Origin: Flavivirga rizhaonensis
GTDB taxonomy: Bacteria > Bacteroidota > Bacteroidia > Flavobacteriales > Flavobacteriaceae
Assembly: GCF_004791695.1 (NCBI RefSeq)
Contig: NZ_SRSO01000018.1
Coordinates: forward strand, 41,340-105,339
Direction of reading: 5' to 3'
DNA: 64,000 bases
In this document: one piece after another, positions 16,822 to 25,191 of the stretch
Position numbering within the stretch: the stretch's first letter is position 1
Layout: each line of letters starts with the position of its first letter
Translations under genes and position numbers: made by a program
Notes under the pieces: model-generated
The model's database searches: none
Told to the model about the DNA's origin: nothing
The model's input: the letters and a program-made list of their open reading frames with translations, nothing else

Positions 16822-17199
16822 ATGAATTTATTCGATATCTTATTCTATAATATTTTCTCGCAATACAAAACGAAGTATAAGCAAAAGGCTAACAACATAG
16901 CTATTGCTTATGTAACACTTTTACAGGTTTCGCTACTATTGCTTTTAGGTGTTTTCTTTGCAGGGTTTTTTAAGCAAATGCATATGGTAACCATGTCGTC
17001 TACCAAAACATGGACATTATTTACTTTAATTTCTGTGTTTATTTATTTTAAAAACTGGATGCAGTACACAGGCAAAAAACGTATGATGATAAATGCAAAA
17101 ATGAATAAGAAAAGAACGCAGCATTATAATATTTGGTTGCTTTGGCTTTTGCCTATTGCTGCTTTGGTGTTGAGTTATGTTGTGTATCAGGCGGTTTAG
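16822..17199 (+). CDS. hypothetical integral membrane protein (three helices)
   Basis: 125 residues with three hydrophobic segments at about 27-50, 61-78 and 103-123. The stretch between helices two and three is basic (GKKRMMINAKMNKKR), placing that loop in the cytoplasm. A promoter box TAGTTTTG ends 21 bp before the ATG. I know no function; the protein looks like a lineage-specific flavobacterial membrane protein. It appears unrelated to the CRISPR genes apart from sharing the intergenic region. Confidence 0.75.
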   Translation: MNLFDILFYNIFSQYKTKYKQKANNIAIAYVTLLQVSLLLLLGVFFAGFFKQMHMVTMSSTKTWTLFTLISVFIYFKNWMQYTGKKRMMINAKMNKKRTQHYNIWLLWLLPIAALVLSYVVYQAV

Positions 17200-17315
17200 G
17201 ACGTATTGTTCATTCAGAGTGCGGCGAAGAATCTCACCTATAATAATTTAGTGAAGCTTTTAAATGTAAAATAAGCTTAGTACGAGCAAGATCCTCAATA
17301 TCGTTTTTATTTAAG

Positions 17316-17677
17316 AGATTGCCGCAGTCGTACCTCCTTCGCAATGACATATCATTTAACTATAAACAAGTCTTTGTTCTTGATTCTAAAAGCAAAGCGG
17401 TCTATGTTCTTTGGAGATGATAACAGATTGCCACAGTCGTACCTCCTTCGCAATGACATATCATTTAACTATAAACAAGTCTTTGTTCTTGATTCTAAAA
17501 GCAAAGCGGTCTATGTTCTTTGGAGATGATAACAGATTGCCGCAGTCGTACCTCCTTCGCAATGACATATCATTTAACTATAAACAAGTCTTTATTCTTG
17601 ATTCTAAAAGCAAAGCGGTCTATGTGCTTTGGAGATGATAACAGATTGCCACAGTCGTGCCTCCTTCGCAATGACAT
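17316..17677. repeat. 109-bp tandem repeat, three full copies and a partial fourth
   Basis: AGATTGCC(G/A)CAGTCGT starts at 17316, 17425, 17534 and 17643, an exact 109-bp period. The copies are almost identical, and the last is cut after about 35 bp by the end of the EEP gene. The unit contains an arm (AGATTGCC...CGCAATGACAT) that resembles the dispersed intergenic repeats at 22.3-23.3 kb. The period is not a multiple of three and reading frames through it are not genes. Upstream, 17211-17315 holds another arm-like piece (CATTCAGAGTGCGGCGAAG). Confidence 0.9.
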
Positions 17678-18645
17678 TACTTCTTAAAAATAGCATACAC
17701 AGGAAAATGGTCACTATAACCACCTTTGTATCTCTTACCAACAAAGGTTCTAAAAGGTGTGCCTTTGTATCTCCCATTAAAGAGTTTTAGGAAATCTTCA
17801 TCAAAAATATTGGCTGTGCTAAACTCGAATTTATCAGTCGTGCTTTTAAAAAAGTTAGTTGAAAATAAAATCTGATCGAATAAATTCCATTGTCGGTTGT
17901 GGTTTGTCGTTCCTCTATTGTAAGACCGTAAGACTTCCATAGGGTTATATAAATTAGAACCCTCAACAAGTTGTTTAATACTTCTACTGGAAGGATCGTC
18001 GTTAAAATCACCAATAACAATAATTTTAGCATCTGGATTATCGTCGCGTAGCATCGAAATAACTTCTCCTGCTTTATTAGACGATGCCATACGCTTATGT
18101 TCTGTTTCCTTTTCGCCTTCACGTCTAGACGACCAATGGTTTACAATAACGTGAATGGTTTCACCATCAAGTAGACCAGAAACCAGCAAGATATCTCGCG
18201 TGTAATCCGGTGAGCCATCATCATCAAACAACTGGATGGTAAAAGTTTCAGAAGCAGTCACTTCAAAAGCATTGGCATCATATAATAAAGCGACATCAAT
18301 CCCACGTTCATCTAAAGAATCGTAATGCACATAATCGTAATTGCAGCCCTCTAAATGTTCAGAGTTTATTAAATCTTCAATAACAGAAGCGTTTTCAACT
18401 TCGGCCAATCCTACGATGGCAGGATATTTTCCTGTTTCGTGCCTCCCGATGTTAGAAATAGCAAAGCCCAGTTTTTTGAGTTTATTTTTATAACGCTTAG
18501 GGGTCCATTTTTTTACCGAAGTCGGTAAAAAATCATTGTCGTGAGTGTGTTTATCTTCCGTAGTGTCAAATAAATTTTCAAGGTTATAAAATGCTACGGT
18601 TTGCAAATCGTCTCGAACGGGAATGTCTTCTAAAGCGTCTGTCAT
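17677..18645 (-). CDS. endonuclease/exonuclease/phosphatase family protein
   Basis: 322 residues with the EEP fold. N-terminal VAFYNLENLFD gives the metal-binding N and E, IVGLAEVEN the catalytic E, IHVIVNHWSS the substrate-side His, IIVIGDFNDDPSS the D-x-N pair, and YSDHFPVYAIF the C-terminal SDH general base. No signal peptide is seen, so it is probably cytoplasmic. It hydrolyses phosphodiester or phosphate bonds; the substrate cannot be told. It is divergent from hflX with only 62 bp between, and its own promoter box (TATTTTTG, minus, 18650-18657) ends 4 nt before the start codon. Confidence 0.9.
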   Translation of the reverse strand: MTDALEDIPVRDDLQTVAFYNLENLFDTTEDKHTHDNDFLPTSVKKWTPKRYKNKLKKLGFAISNIGRHETGKYPAIVGLAEVENASVIEDLINSEHLEGCNYDYVHYDSLDERGIDVALLYDANAFEVTASETFTIQLFDDDGSPDYTRDILLVSGLLDGETIHVIVNHWSSRREGEKETEHKRMASSNKAGEVISMLRDDNPDAKIIVIGDFNDDPSSRSIKQLVEGSNLYNPMEVLRSYNRGTTNHNRQWNLFDQILFSTNFFKSTTDKFEFSTANIFDEDFLKLFNGRYKGTPFRTFVGKRYKGGYSDHFPVYAIFKK

Positions 18646-18649
18646 AAAT

Positions 18650-18657
18650 CAAAAATA
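18650..18657 (-). promoter_or_regulatory. promoter -7 box of the EEP gene, 4 nt from its ATG
   Basis: TATTTTTG on the minus strand, a perfect TAnnTTTG, is separated from the start codon at 18645 by four bases. A leaderless mRNA is predicted. Confidence 0.6.
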
Positions 18658-18695
18658 GGCTTAAAAATATAAAAATAATAATACCTGTAAATGTT

Positions 18696-18703
18696 TAACT
18701 TTG
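18696..18703 (+). promoter_or_regulatory. promoter -7 box of hflX, 4 nt from its first ATG
   Basis: TAACTTTG matches TAnnTTTG and lies four bases before ATG 18708. Either the mRNA is leaderless and begins at this ATG, or the true start is the second ATG at 18726, which is preceded by a purine-rich AAAAGAAAGAT. Confidence 0.6.
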
Positions 18704-18707
18704 CAAC

Positions 18708-19928
18708 ATGATAGAAAAGAAAGATATGGCTTTAGAAAAAGCTGTTTTAATAGGTGTTATTACTAAAGATCAGGATGAGGTAAAATCTAAAGAGTATTTA
18801 GATGAATTGGAGTTTTTAACCTTTACTGCCGGGGGGTATGCCATAAAGCGTTTTACTCAGAAAATGGATATGCCAAACCCTAAAACATTCATAGGTACTG
18901 GTAAGATGGAAGATGTACGCCAATTTATAGAGGAAAACGATGTTGGTACAGCTATTTTTGATGATGAATTGTCTGCGGCTCAAGAACGAAATATTAGTAA
19001 AATACTTGATGTTAAAGTATTAGACAGAACTAATTTAATCCTCGATATTTTTGCGCAACGCGCGCAAACAAGTTATGCCAGAACCCAGGTAGAGTTGGCG
19101 CAATGCGAATACTTACTCCCACGATTAAGAGGTATGTGGACACACCTTGAACGACAAAAAGGGGGTATTGGAATGCGTGGTCCTGGGGAAACCGAAATTG
19201 AAACAGATAGACGTATTGTACGTGATAAAATAGCGTTACTAAAAGCACGTATAAAAACCATTGATAAGCAAATGGCCATACAGCGAGGCAATCGTGGTAA
19301 AATGGTGCGTGTGGCATTGGTGGGTTATACGAACGTTGGGAAATCTACGTTAATGAATGTAGTAAGTAAAAGTGAAGTTTTTGCTGAAAATAAGTTATTT
19401 GCCACTTTAGATACTACGGTTAGAAAGGTTGTGATTCAAAACTTACCGTTTTTGTTAAGTGATACGGTTGGGTTTATAAGAAAGTTGCCTACTCAATTGG
19501 TAGATAGCTTTAAAAGTACGCTGGATGAGGTTAGAGAAGCCGATTTATTACTACATGTTGTTGATATTTCGCATCCTAATTTTGAGGAACATATTGAGTC
19601 TGTAAATAAAATTTTAGGTGAAATAAAAAGTGGTGATAAACCCACTATTATGGTGTTTAATAAAATTGATGCCTATGAAGCTGAGCCTTTGGAGGAAGAT
19701 GATTTAGAAACGGAACGTACAGAAAAACATTATTCTTTAGAGGAATGGAAAAGTACCTGGATGAGTAAGGTTGGTAATAATGCTTTGTTTATTTCGGCAA
19801 TAAATAAAAGTAATTTAGAGGACTTTAAAAAACGTGTTTACGATGAGGTTCGAGACATTCATGTAACACGTTTTCCTTATAATCATTTCTTATATCCAGA
19901 TTATAATTATGAAGATATGGGGAAATAA
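18708..19928 (+). CDS. hflX: GTPase HflX
   Basis: 406 residues. The N-terminal HflX domain (VLIGVITKD, later TFIGTGKMEDVRQFI and DDELSAAQERN) is followed by the GPGETEIETDRR linker and a G domain with G1 GYTNVGKST, G3 DTVGFIRKLP and G4 NKID. HflX binds the 50S ribosome and splits stalled ribosomes under stress. Length is typical. An alternative start at 18726 (MALEKAVLIGV) is possible. The gene stands alone, divergent from the EEP hydrolase. Confidence 0.95.
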   Translation: MIEKKDMALEKAVLIGVITKDQDEVKSKEYLDELEFLTFTAGGYAIKRFTQKMDMPNPKTFIGTGKMEDVRQFIEENDVGTAIFDDELSAAQERNISKILDVKVLDRTNLILDIFAQRAQTSYARTQVELAQCEYLLPRLRGMWTHLERQKGGIGMRGPGETEIETDRRIVRDKIALLKARIKTIDKQMAIQRGNRGKMVRVALVGYTNVGKSTLMNVVSKSEVFAENKLFATLDTTVRKVVIQNLPFLLSDTVGFIRKLPTQLVDSFKSTLDEVREADLLLHVVDISHPNFEEHIESVNKILGEIKSGDKPTIMVFNKIDAYEAEPLEEDDLETERTEKHYSLEEWKSTWMSKVGNNALFISAINKSNLEDFKKRVYDEVRDIHVTRFPYNHFLYPDYNYEDMGK

Positions 19929-19997
19929 TGTCATTTTATATTTGAATTTGTCATAAAAGAAAATGATATAACGCAAACAAAAAAGCATAGCCCCAAA

Positions 19998-22253
19998 ATG
20001 AATTGGATTTTATCGTTATTGAAGAAGAAATGGGTTAAGTGGTTCATGCTGGTTTGTGCCTCTGTTATTGTCTTTTTTACCATCATTTACATAAGTGTAC
20101 TTTTAGGCTTTTTTGGAAAACTACCCACAGAAGCAGATTTAAGTTCTATTAAACAAGCCGAGGCAACACAAGTCTTAGATAAGGACAGTAAGTTAATAGG
20201 CAAGTACTACATTTATGATAGGCAGCCTTTAACTTTTAAAGATTTCCCAAAACACCTTATTGATGCATTAATAGCAACAGAAGATGTTCGTTTTTACGAG
20301 CATGATGGTGTTGATAATGTGAGTTTACTTCGTGTACTTTTTAAAAGTATTATTTTAAGAGATAAATCGGCAGGAGGTGGTAGTACTATTACGCTTCAAT
20401 TAGCTAAAAACTTATTTGGAAGAAAGAAACATGCTGTATTTAGCATGCTAATTAATAAGTTTAAGGAGTCTATTATAGCAAAACGTATTGAAGCTATTTA
20501 TTCTAAAGAGGATATTTTAATGCTTTATCTCAATACGGTGCCCTTTCCCGATAATACGTATGGTATTGAAAGTGCTTCGCGTAAATTTTTCAATAAACCG
20601 GCATCGACGTTAACGCATTTAGAGGCATCAACACTTGTAGGAACTTTAAAGGCAACGAATTATTATAATCCAAGGCTTTATTTAGAGCGAAGCCAATCAC
20701 GACGGAACGTGGTTTTTCAGCAAATGTTAAAGTATGGGTATTTATCTCAGGATTCGGTTGATTTGTTTAAAAAACAAGATGTTGTTTTAAACTATAAATC
20801 GTTTCATCACGATGTGGGGTTAGCCCCCTATTTTAGAGCCGAAGTAAAAAGAGAATTAGCAACGATATTAGATACGCTTAAAAAAGCAAATGGCGACTCG
20901 TACGATTTGTATAGAGATGGTTTGATTGTACACACAACTTTAGATTCAGGCATGCAAACACTTGCTGAAACTGCCATGAAAGAACATCTTTCCAGTTTGC
21001 AAAAGGCTCATGAAAAATCCTATGGGAAATCCGCGCCGTGGCTTGCAAATAAAAATATAATTCAAACTGCCCTAAGAAAACTTCCAGTTTATAAATCGTA
21101 TAAAAAATTAGGGTTAACAGAAGCACAAATATTAGATTCGTTGTCTGTAAAACGTAAAACGGAATTGTTTAGATGGACAGGGAACACTATTAAAAATGTA
21201 TCTACTATTGATAGTTTAAAGCATTATTTGAAGTTTTTAAATACTGGCATGCTATCCATAGAACCTCAAACGGGAGCCATAAGAGCTTATTTAGGCGGCA
21301 TTGATTATCGTTTTTTTAAATATGATCATGTCTCTCAAAGCGAACGTCAGGTAGGTTCTACATTCAAACTCTTTGTATACACCACAGCCATTGAAAATGG
21401 TATGAAACCTTGTACGTATTTTTCATTATCTGAAGTCACCTATACAGATTTTGATAACTGGACGCCTACAAACTCTGGAAAGGACGAAGATACAGAGCAC
21501 CTTAACTATAATTTAGAAACGGCATTAAGTAATTCGGTGAATACCATTGCGGTAAAAGTTTTAAATAAAGTAGGAATTGAGAGTGTTATAGAACAAGCAA
21601 AAAAAATGGGGATTTCTAAAGACCTTCCAGAAAAACCATCGTTGGCTTTAGGTGTTGCAGAGATTAATTTGAAAGAACTCACAGGGGCTTATGCGGGTTA
21701 TGTGAATGATAGTAAAAGTGCTAAACCTTATGCGATAACAAAAATTGAAGATAAAGAAGGAAATATAATCGCTTCTTTTAAACCAGAAGTTAGTAAGGAA
21801 AAGGTTTATAGTGATTACACCAGACAGGTGATGCTGAAAATAATGCAGTCTACAGTTAATACAGGAACAGCATCCAGATTAAGAACAACGTATCAGCTTA
21901 AAAATGACATTGCCGGAAAAACAGGAACAACTCAAAATAATAAAGATGGTTGGTTTGTGGGTATTACACCCAAACTTGTTACTGTAACATGGGTTGGCAA
22001 TGATAACCATAGCATAGGATTTAAATCCACAGGAATAGGGCAAGGTGCTAATTCGGCGTTACCGATTTTCGCAAAGTTTTATCAAAAGATGAATGCTGAT
22101 GCGCGTTTTAATAACATTACTAAAAGCCAATTTGAAACACCTACTCAGAAAGTGTTGGATGATTTAGATTGTAATCCGGAAAAGCGAGATGGGTTCTTTA
22201 AAAGAATTTTTGGGAATAAGAAGAAAAAGAAAGCCTTTAAGAAAAAGAGGTAA
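19998..22253 (+). CDS. class A penicillin-binding protein (PBP1A family)
   Basis: 751 residues. One transmembrane helix (about 14-37) anchors it. The glycosyltransferase domain shows EDVRFYEHDGVD and GGSTITLQLAKNLFGRK. The transpeptidase domain shows the SxxK motif in QVGSTFKLFVYT, SNS in ALSNSVNTIAVKVL, and KTGTT. Both peptidoglycan polymerisation and cross-linking activities should be intact. The C-terminus is very basic (GNKKKKKAFKKKR). It follows hflX by 69 bp on the same strand. It is a housekeeping wall enzyme. Confidence 0.95.
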   Translation: MNWILSLLKKKWVKWFMLVCASVIVFFTIIYISVLLGFFGKLPTEADLSSIKQAEATQVLDKDSKLIGKYYIYDRQPLTFKDFPKHLIDALIATEDVRFYEHDGVDNVSLLRVLFKSIILRDKSAGGGSTITLQLAKNLFGRKKHAVFSMLINKFKESIIAKRIEAIYSKEDILMLYLNTVPFPDNTYGIESASRKFFNKPASTLTHLEASTLVGTLKATNYYNPRLYLERSQSRRNVVFQQMLKYGYLSQDSVDLFKKQDVVLNYKSFHHDVGLAPYFRAEVKRELATILDTLKKANGDSYDLYRDGLIVHTTLDSGMQTLAETAMKEHLSSLQKAHEKSYGKSAPWLANKNIIQTALRKLPVYKSYKKLGLTEAQILDSLSVKRKTELFRWTGNTIKNVSTIDSLKHYLKFLNTGMLSIEPQTGAIRAYLGGIDYRFFKYDHVSQSERQVGSTFKLFVYTTAIENGMKPCTYFSLSEVTYTDFDNWTPTNSGKDEDTEHLNYNLETALSNSVNTIAVKVLNKVGIESVIEQAKKMGISKDLPEKPSLALGVAEINLKELTGAYAGYVNDSKSAKPYAITKIEDKEGNIIASFKPEVSKEKVYSDYTRQVMLKIMQSTVNTGTASRLRTTYQLKNDIAGKTGTTQNNKDGWFVGITPKLVTVTWVGNDNHSIGFKSTGIGQGANSALPIFAKFYQKMNADARFNNITKSQFETPTQKVLDDLDCNPEKRDGFFKRIFGNKKKKKAFKKKR

Positions 22254-22807
22254 AGGCAACTTTTTCATTGAGAAGGAGGAACGACTGAAGAATCCAAAAA
22301 AATGTTTTTTACTTTATTGTAATTCAATAAGCATGGTGAGATTCTTCGCTACGCTCTGAATGACATTTTAGCTTTAATTGTGTTTTATTCGATATGACTA
22401 TGGTGCAGTTTTCCTTTAGCCTTACAAATCCTTTCATCTAGTTTTAGGTGCTCCTAAAAAAGACAAGATTCTTTAACAAATGAACAAAATAAGCTGCGTT
22501 GTCATTCAGAAGGAGGGACGACTGAAGAATCTAAAACACTGTCCTTTTTTTACTACCAATGCGTAAATGCATTGTTAATGTATATGAATTTAGAGGGTCT
22601 CCTTATACAATAGGACAATGAGATTCTTCGCTTTGCTCTGAATGACATTTGAGCCTCAATTGTGTTTAATTCGATATGATTGCTAGGTGTTAGTATTGTA
22701 GATTCTCACGTTACGCTTTTAGTACTCTTTAAAAGGCACGATCCTTTAAACAAATGAACAAAATAAGCTGCGTTGTCATTCAGAAGGAGGGACGACTGAA
22801 GAATCTC
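22254..22807. repeat. cluster of dispersed inverted-arm repeats
   Basis: Left arms of the form CATTCAGAAGGAGG-ACGACTGAAGAATC lie at 22266-22295, 22501-22532 and 22775-22806. Right arms of the form GAGATTCTTCGCT-CGCTCTGAATGACAT lie at 22338-22366 and 22620-22648. The arms are mutually inverted at both ends (TGTCATTCAGA / TCTGAATGACA and GAAGAATCT / AGATTCTTC). A 58-bp stretch (22475-22532) recurs exactly at 22749-22806, so a unit of about 275 bp was duplicated and then diverged between the arms. No gene is seen here. These are typical flavobacterial intergenic repeats. Confidence 0.85.
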
Positions 22808-23113
22808 TTATATAGTATCATCAAGAAATGACCACTTAGGATTAATACTAGAAATTAGATTATTCTTTTTTTCTCTACTCCAACCTTTGATTTGCTTTTC
22901 TCTTTTTATAGCATTTTCAATTTCAAAAAAATGTTCATAATAAATAAGATAAAAACATTTGTATTTTGAAGTAAAAGCTTTTGAAAAAGGTTCTGGGTTT
23001 TTATGAAAATAGAGTCGTTCTTTTAAGTTATTGGTTACTCCAGTATATAGAACTGTTTTCATTTTATTTGTTAGTACATAGACATAGTAGTTATGTGTGC
23101 CTTTTGTTTTCAT
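22808..23113 (-). CDS. GIY-YIG nuclease domain protein
   Basis: 101 residues, a stand-alone GIY-YIG (UvrC N-terminal type) domain. The two motif strands are YYVYVLTNK and LYTGVTNNLKER, with the catalytic arginine in the latter, and the metal-binding glutamate lies in EIENAIKREKQIKGW. Such small proteins are common in Bacteroidota and their role is not established. The stop codon begins 1 bp after a left repeat arm (22775-22806) and the start codon is 16 bp from a right arm (23130-23158). The gene therefore fills exactly the space that is non-coding in the neighbouring arm pairs, as if the nuclease gene and its arms form one mobile unit. Confidence 0.92.
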   Translation of the reverse strand: MKTKGTHNYYVYVLTNKMKTVLYTGVTNNLKERLYFHKNPEPFSKAFTSKYKCFYLIYYEHFFEIENAIKREKQIKGWSREKKNNLISSINPKWSFLDDTI

Positions 23114-23129
23114 TTAGTGCTATTTTTAT

Positions 23130-23331
23130 GAGATTCTTCGCTGCGCTCTGAATGACATTACCTCTATATAAAAAGAAATCGTTATGTCATTCAGAAGGCT
23201 ATCGAAAACAAAATATATTTTGTTTGAAGATATAAGCGGAGCTTACGACTGAAGAATCTAATTTTGTTTTTACTTTACTACTGGTAGTTCTATAAATATA
23301 GTGAGATCCTTCGCTACGCTCTGGATGACAT
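23130..23331. repeat. dispersed inverted-arm repeats, right of the GIY-YIG gene
   Basis: A right arm at 23130-23158 closes the GIY-YIG module. A further pair follows: a left arm interrupted by a palindromic insert (23186-23259, insert palindrome AAACAAAATATATTTTGTTT at 23206-23225) and a right arm at 23303-23331. A similar insert-bearing arm is found near 63690-63755. Confidence 0.8.
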
Positions 23332-23343
23332 TTGTATTGTGCT

Positions 23344-23895
23344 TTAATTTCTAACCTTTCTACAGTGATAAATATATTCAGTTATAAAATTTTTATTTGA
23401 AGTCATTTCACACGCTTCAAATATTTGCTGAAATTTCTTGAAGTTGAATTTGGTATATAAAACCTGACTGTAATAGGCATTATTTTCTAAAAGATCGTAA
23501 GCATCCTGTATAATAGCCAAGCCTTTTTCTTTACTGAAAAAAGAAAATGGAATAGATGAAATTACAGCATTTACATTTTCTTTTACATGTTTTTTTAAGT
23601 TTTGAGCGCCATCGTTAACAATAACCAATCTGTCATCTGTAATGTTTCTTCTTACATGATCGCAGAAACTTTCTTTTACTTCAAAAGTATATAGTTTTGA
23701 TGTTGGCGCGATGGTATTTAATATTTGCTGAGTAATATTACCATGTCCCATTCCAAATTCAACAATAACTTTATTGTTTTCTGTTGAAATGTGTTTACAA
23801 ATATCAATTTCAACCTGTCTACTGGTTTCAGATATAGCACCAGTAACTAATAGGTTTTTTGCAAATGCAATAGATGTTTTAAGTTTTTGATTCAT
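23344..23895 (-). CDS. class I SAM-dependent methyltransferase
   Basis: 183 residues with a Rossmann-type methyltransferase motif I (KVIVEFGMGHGNITQQIL, about 42-59), an acidic motif II strand (KLYTFEVKESF) and a motif IV-like NAVISSIPFSFF. The IPFSFF strand is like that of rRNA adenine or phospholipid N-methyltransferases. It is the last gene of the 30.9-23.3 kb operon, 30 bp after the YaiO gene, so a role in modifying the lipid or glycan product is plausible. The substrate is not determined. Confidence 0.82.
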   Translation of the reverse strand: MNQKLKTSIAFAKNLLVTGAISETSRQVEIDICKHISTENNKVIVEFGMGHGNITQQILNTIAPTSKLYTFEVKESFCDHVRRNITDDRLVIVNDGAQNLKKHVKENVNAVISSIPFSFFSKEKGLAIIQDAYDLLENNAYYSQVLYTKFNFKKFQQIFEACEMTSNKNFITEYIYHCRKVRN

Positions 23896-23925
23896 CTAAT
23901 TTTGTTGATTTTTGATTGAAATTTA

Positions 23926-25176
23926 TTACTTAAATAATAAGTCCCAAGATAATGAAAACGAATAAATCCAGAAATAAGTACCTGGATTAAAGCTAATTTC
24001 CTGATGGGCTATCCCCGTCTGAACTCCCCAAAGATTATGGTTGTTTTTTGAAGAAAAGTAATACCCTAAATTAAACTTTTGAGATTGCAGGTTAATAATG
24101 GCATCTTCATTACCTCCAAAATTAAACCTGTTTTCTTCGGGAGAAAAACCTGCACCAACATCAACACTAAAATAGTTATTAGCATCTCTTCTGTATTTTC
24201 TAAAACTAAGTGTTCCAGATTTACTCGCTTTAGGTTCACCAGGTGTTACATAAGCTCTAAATGCCCAATAATTGTTTTTTTGATACCAGCCAATAGAACC
24301 TGTGTATATGATGGTTGTCGAACTAAATTTTAAAGCTCTAAAACCTAATGAAGCTTCAAAACTTTTTGGCAACGATTTATATAATTCTGCGCCATACCTT
24401 ACATCTGGAAATAAAAATGAGTTAGCCACTCCAAAATTTAAATAAGCATATAAACCATTAACTATTCTGGGATACATATCAACTTCAAACTGAACACCAT
24501 TAGATTGAAAACGCCTGTTAAAATTAATCTTAGCATGAATGCTTCCGTACTTAGTAGCTCGGGCATATTTTATTAAATAAAACTGCATGGGATCAAAGAC
24601 CTGTGAGTATAAATCCACTGAGGCTTTTAATCCGATAGTATTTAGGCTTAATTTAGTTGTTAGGCTTGCTTTGTAAGCGATGGCTTTTTCGTGTTTAGAG
24701 TCGTTTTTTAAAATGGTTTTTATAGTTGCCAGAGCTTCTTCAGGGTTATTTGAGGCATCCTCTGCACTTGCTTTTAAGTATAAAATTTCTGAATTCTTAG
24801 GAAAATGCGTTAAGGCTTTTTTTACCATTTCTAAAGCACTATATGGCGCACCGCTCCATAATTCATTCTTAATAGCAGCTTCCCAGGTATCTAATCTATC
24901 TGGCGATTTTTTTAATACGTAATTGAACGCTTCTTTGGCTTTTTTATAATGGCCATCCCAGGAATATGTGCTTGCTAAAAATGAACGGATGTCATGATAG
25001 TCGGGGTATTTGGTTAATATGAGTAGCAAACTATCTTGTGCCTGCTTCCTTTGTTTGTTAAAAGCAAGGTCTCTTGCTACTTTAAAAGCATTATCGGGAT
25101 CTCCCTTAAAGACTTTTTGCTGCCCAAAAGAACCAAAATGTATAGACATTAATATGATAAAAACATACTTGTTCAT
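23926..25176 (-). CDS. YaiO family outer membrane beta-barrel protein with TPR region
   Basis: 416 residues. A signal peptide (to about residue 18) leads into tetratricopeptide repeats (about 25-170), with patterns such as DIRSFLASTYSWDGHYKKAKEAF, then an antiparallel beta-barrel of about 230 residues that ends in the aromatic WIYSFSLSWDLLF, typical of outer membrane proteins. YaiO-type proteins accompany exopolysaccharide genes. Here it follows the transferase gene by 15 bp and shares the sequence pattern ARDLAFNKQ...YPDY with the TPR part of that protein. I expect it to be the outer membrane exit or anchor of the operon's surface product. Confidence 0.85.
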   Translation of the reverse strand: MNKYVFIILMSIHFGSFGQQKVFKGDPDNAFKVARDLAFNKQRKQAQDSLLLILTKYPDYHDIRSFLASTYSWDGHYKKAKEAFNYVLKKSPDRLDTWEAAIKNELWSGAPYSALEMVKKALTHFPKNSEILYLKASAEDASNNPEEALATIKTILKNDSKHEKAIAYKASLTTKLSLNTIGLKASVDLYSQVFDPMQFYLIKYARATKYGSIHAKINFNRRFQSNGVQFEVDMYPRIVNGLYAYLNFGVANSFLFPDVRYGAELYKSLPKSFEASLGFRALKFSSTTIIYTGSIGWYQKNNYWAFRAYVTPGEPKASKSGTLSFRKYRRDANNYFSVDVGAGFSPEENRFNFGGNEDAIINLQSQKFNLGYYFSSKNNHNLWGVQTGIAHQEISFNPGTYFWIYSFSLSWDLLFK

Positions 25177-25191
25177 AGTTTTGAATGGTCT

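Noticed and set aside
17344..17638. Open frames in the 17.3-17.6 kb region
   Set aside because: They are translations of the 109-bp tandem repeat in successive frames.
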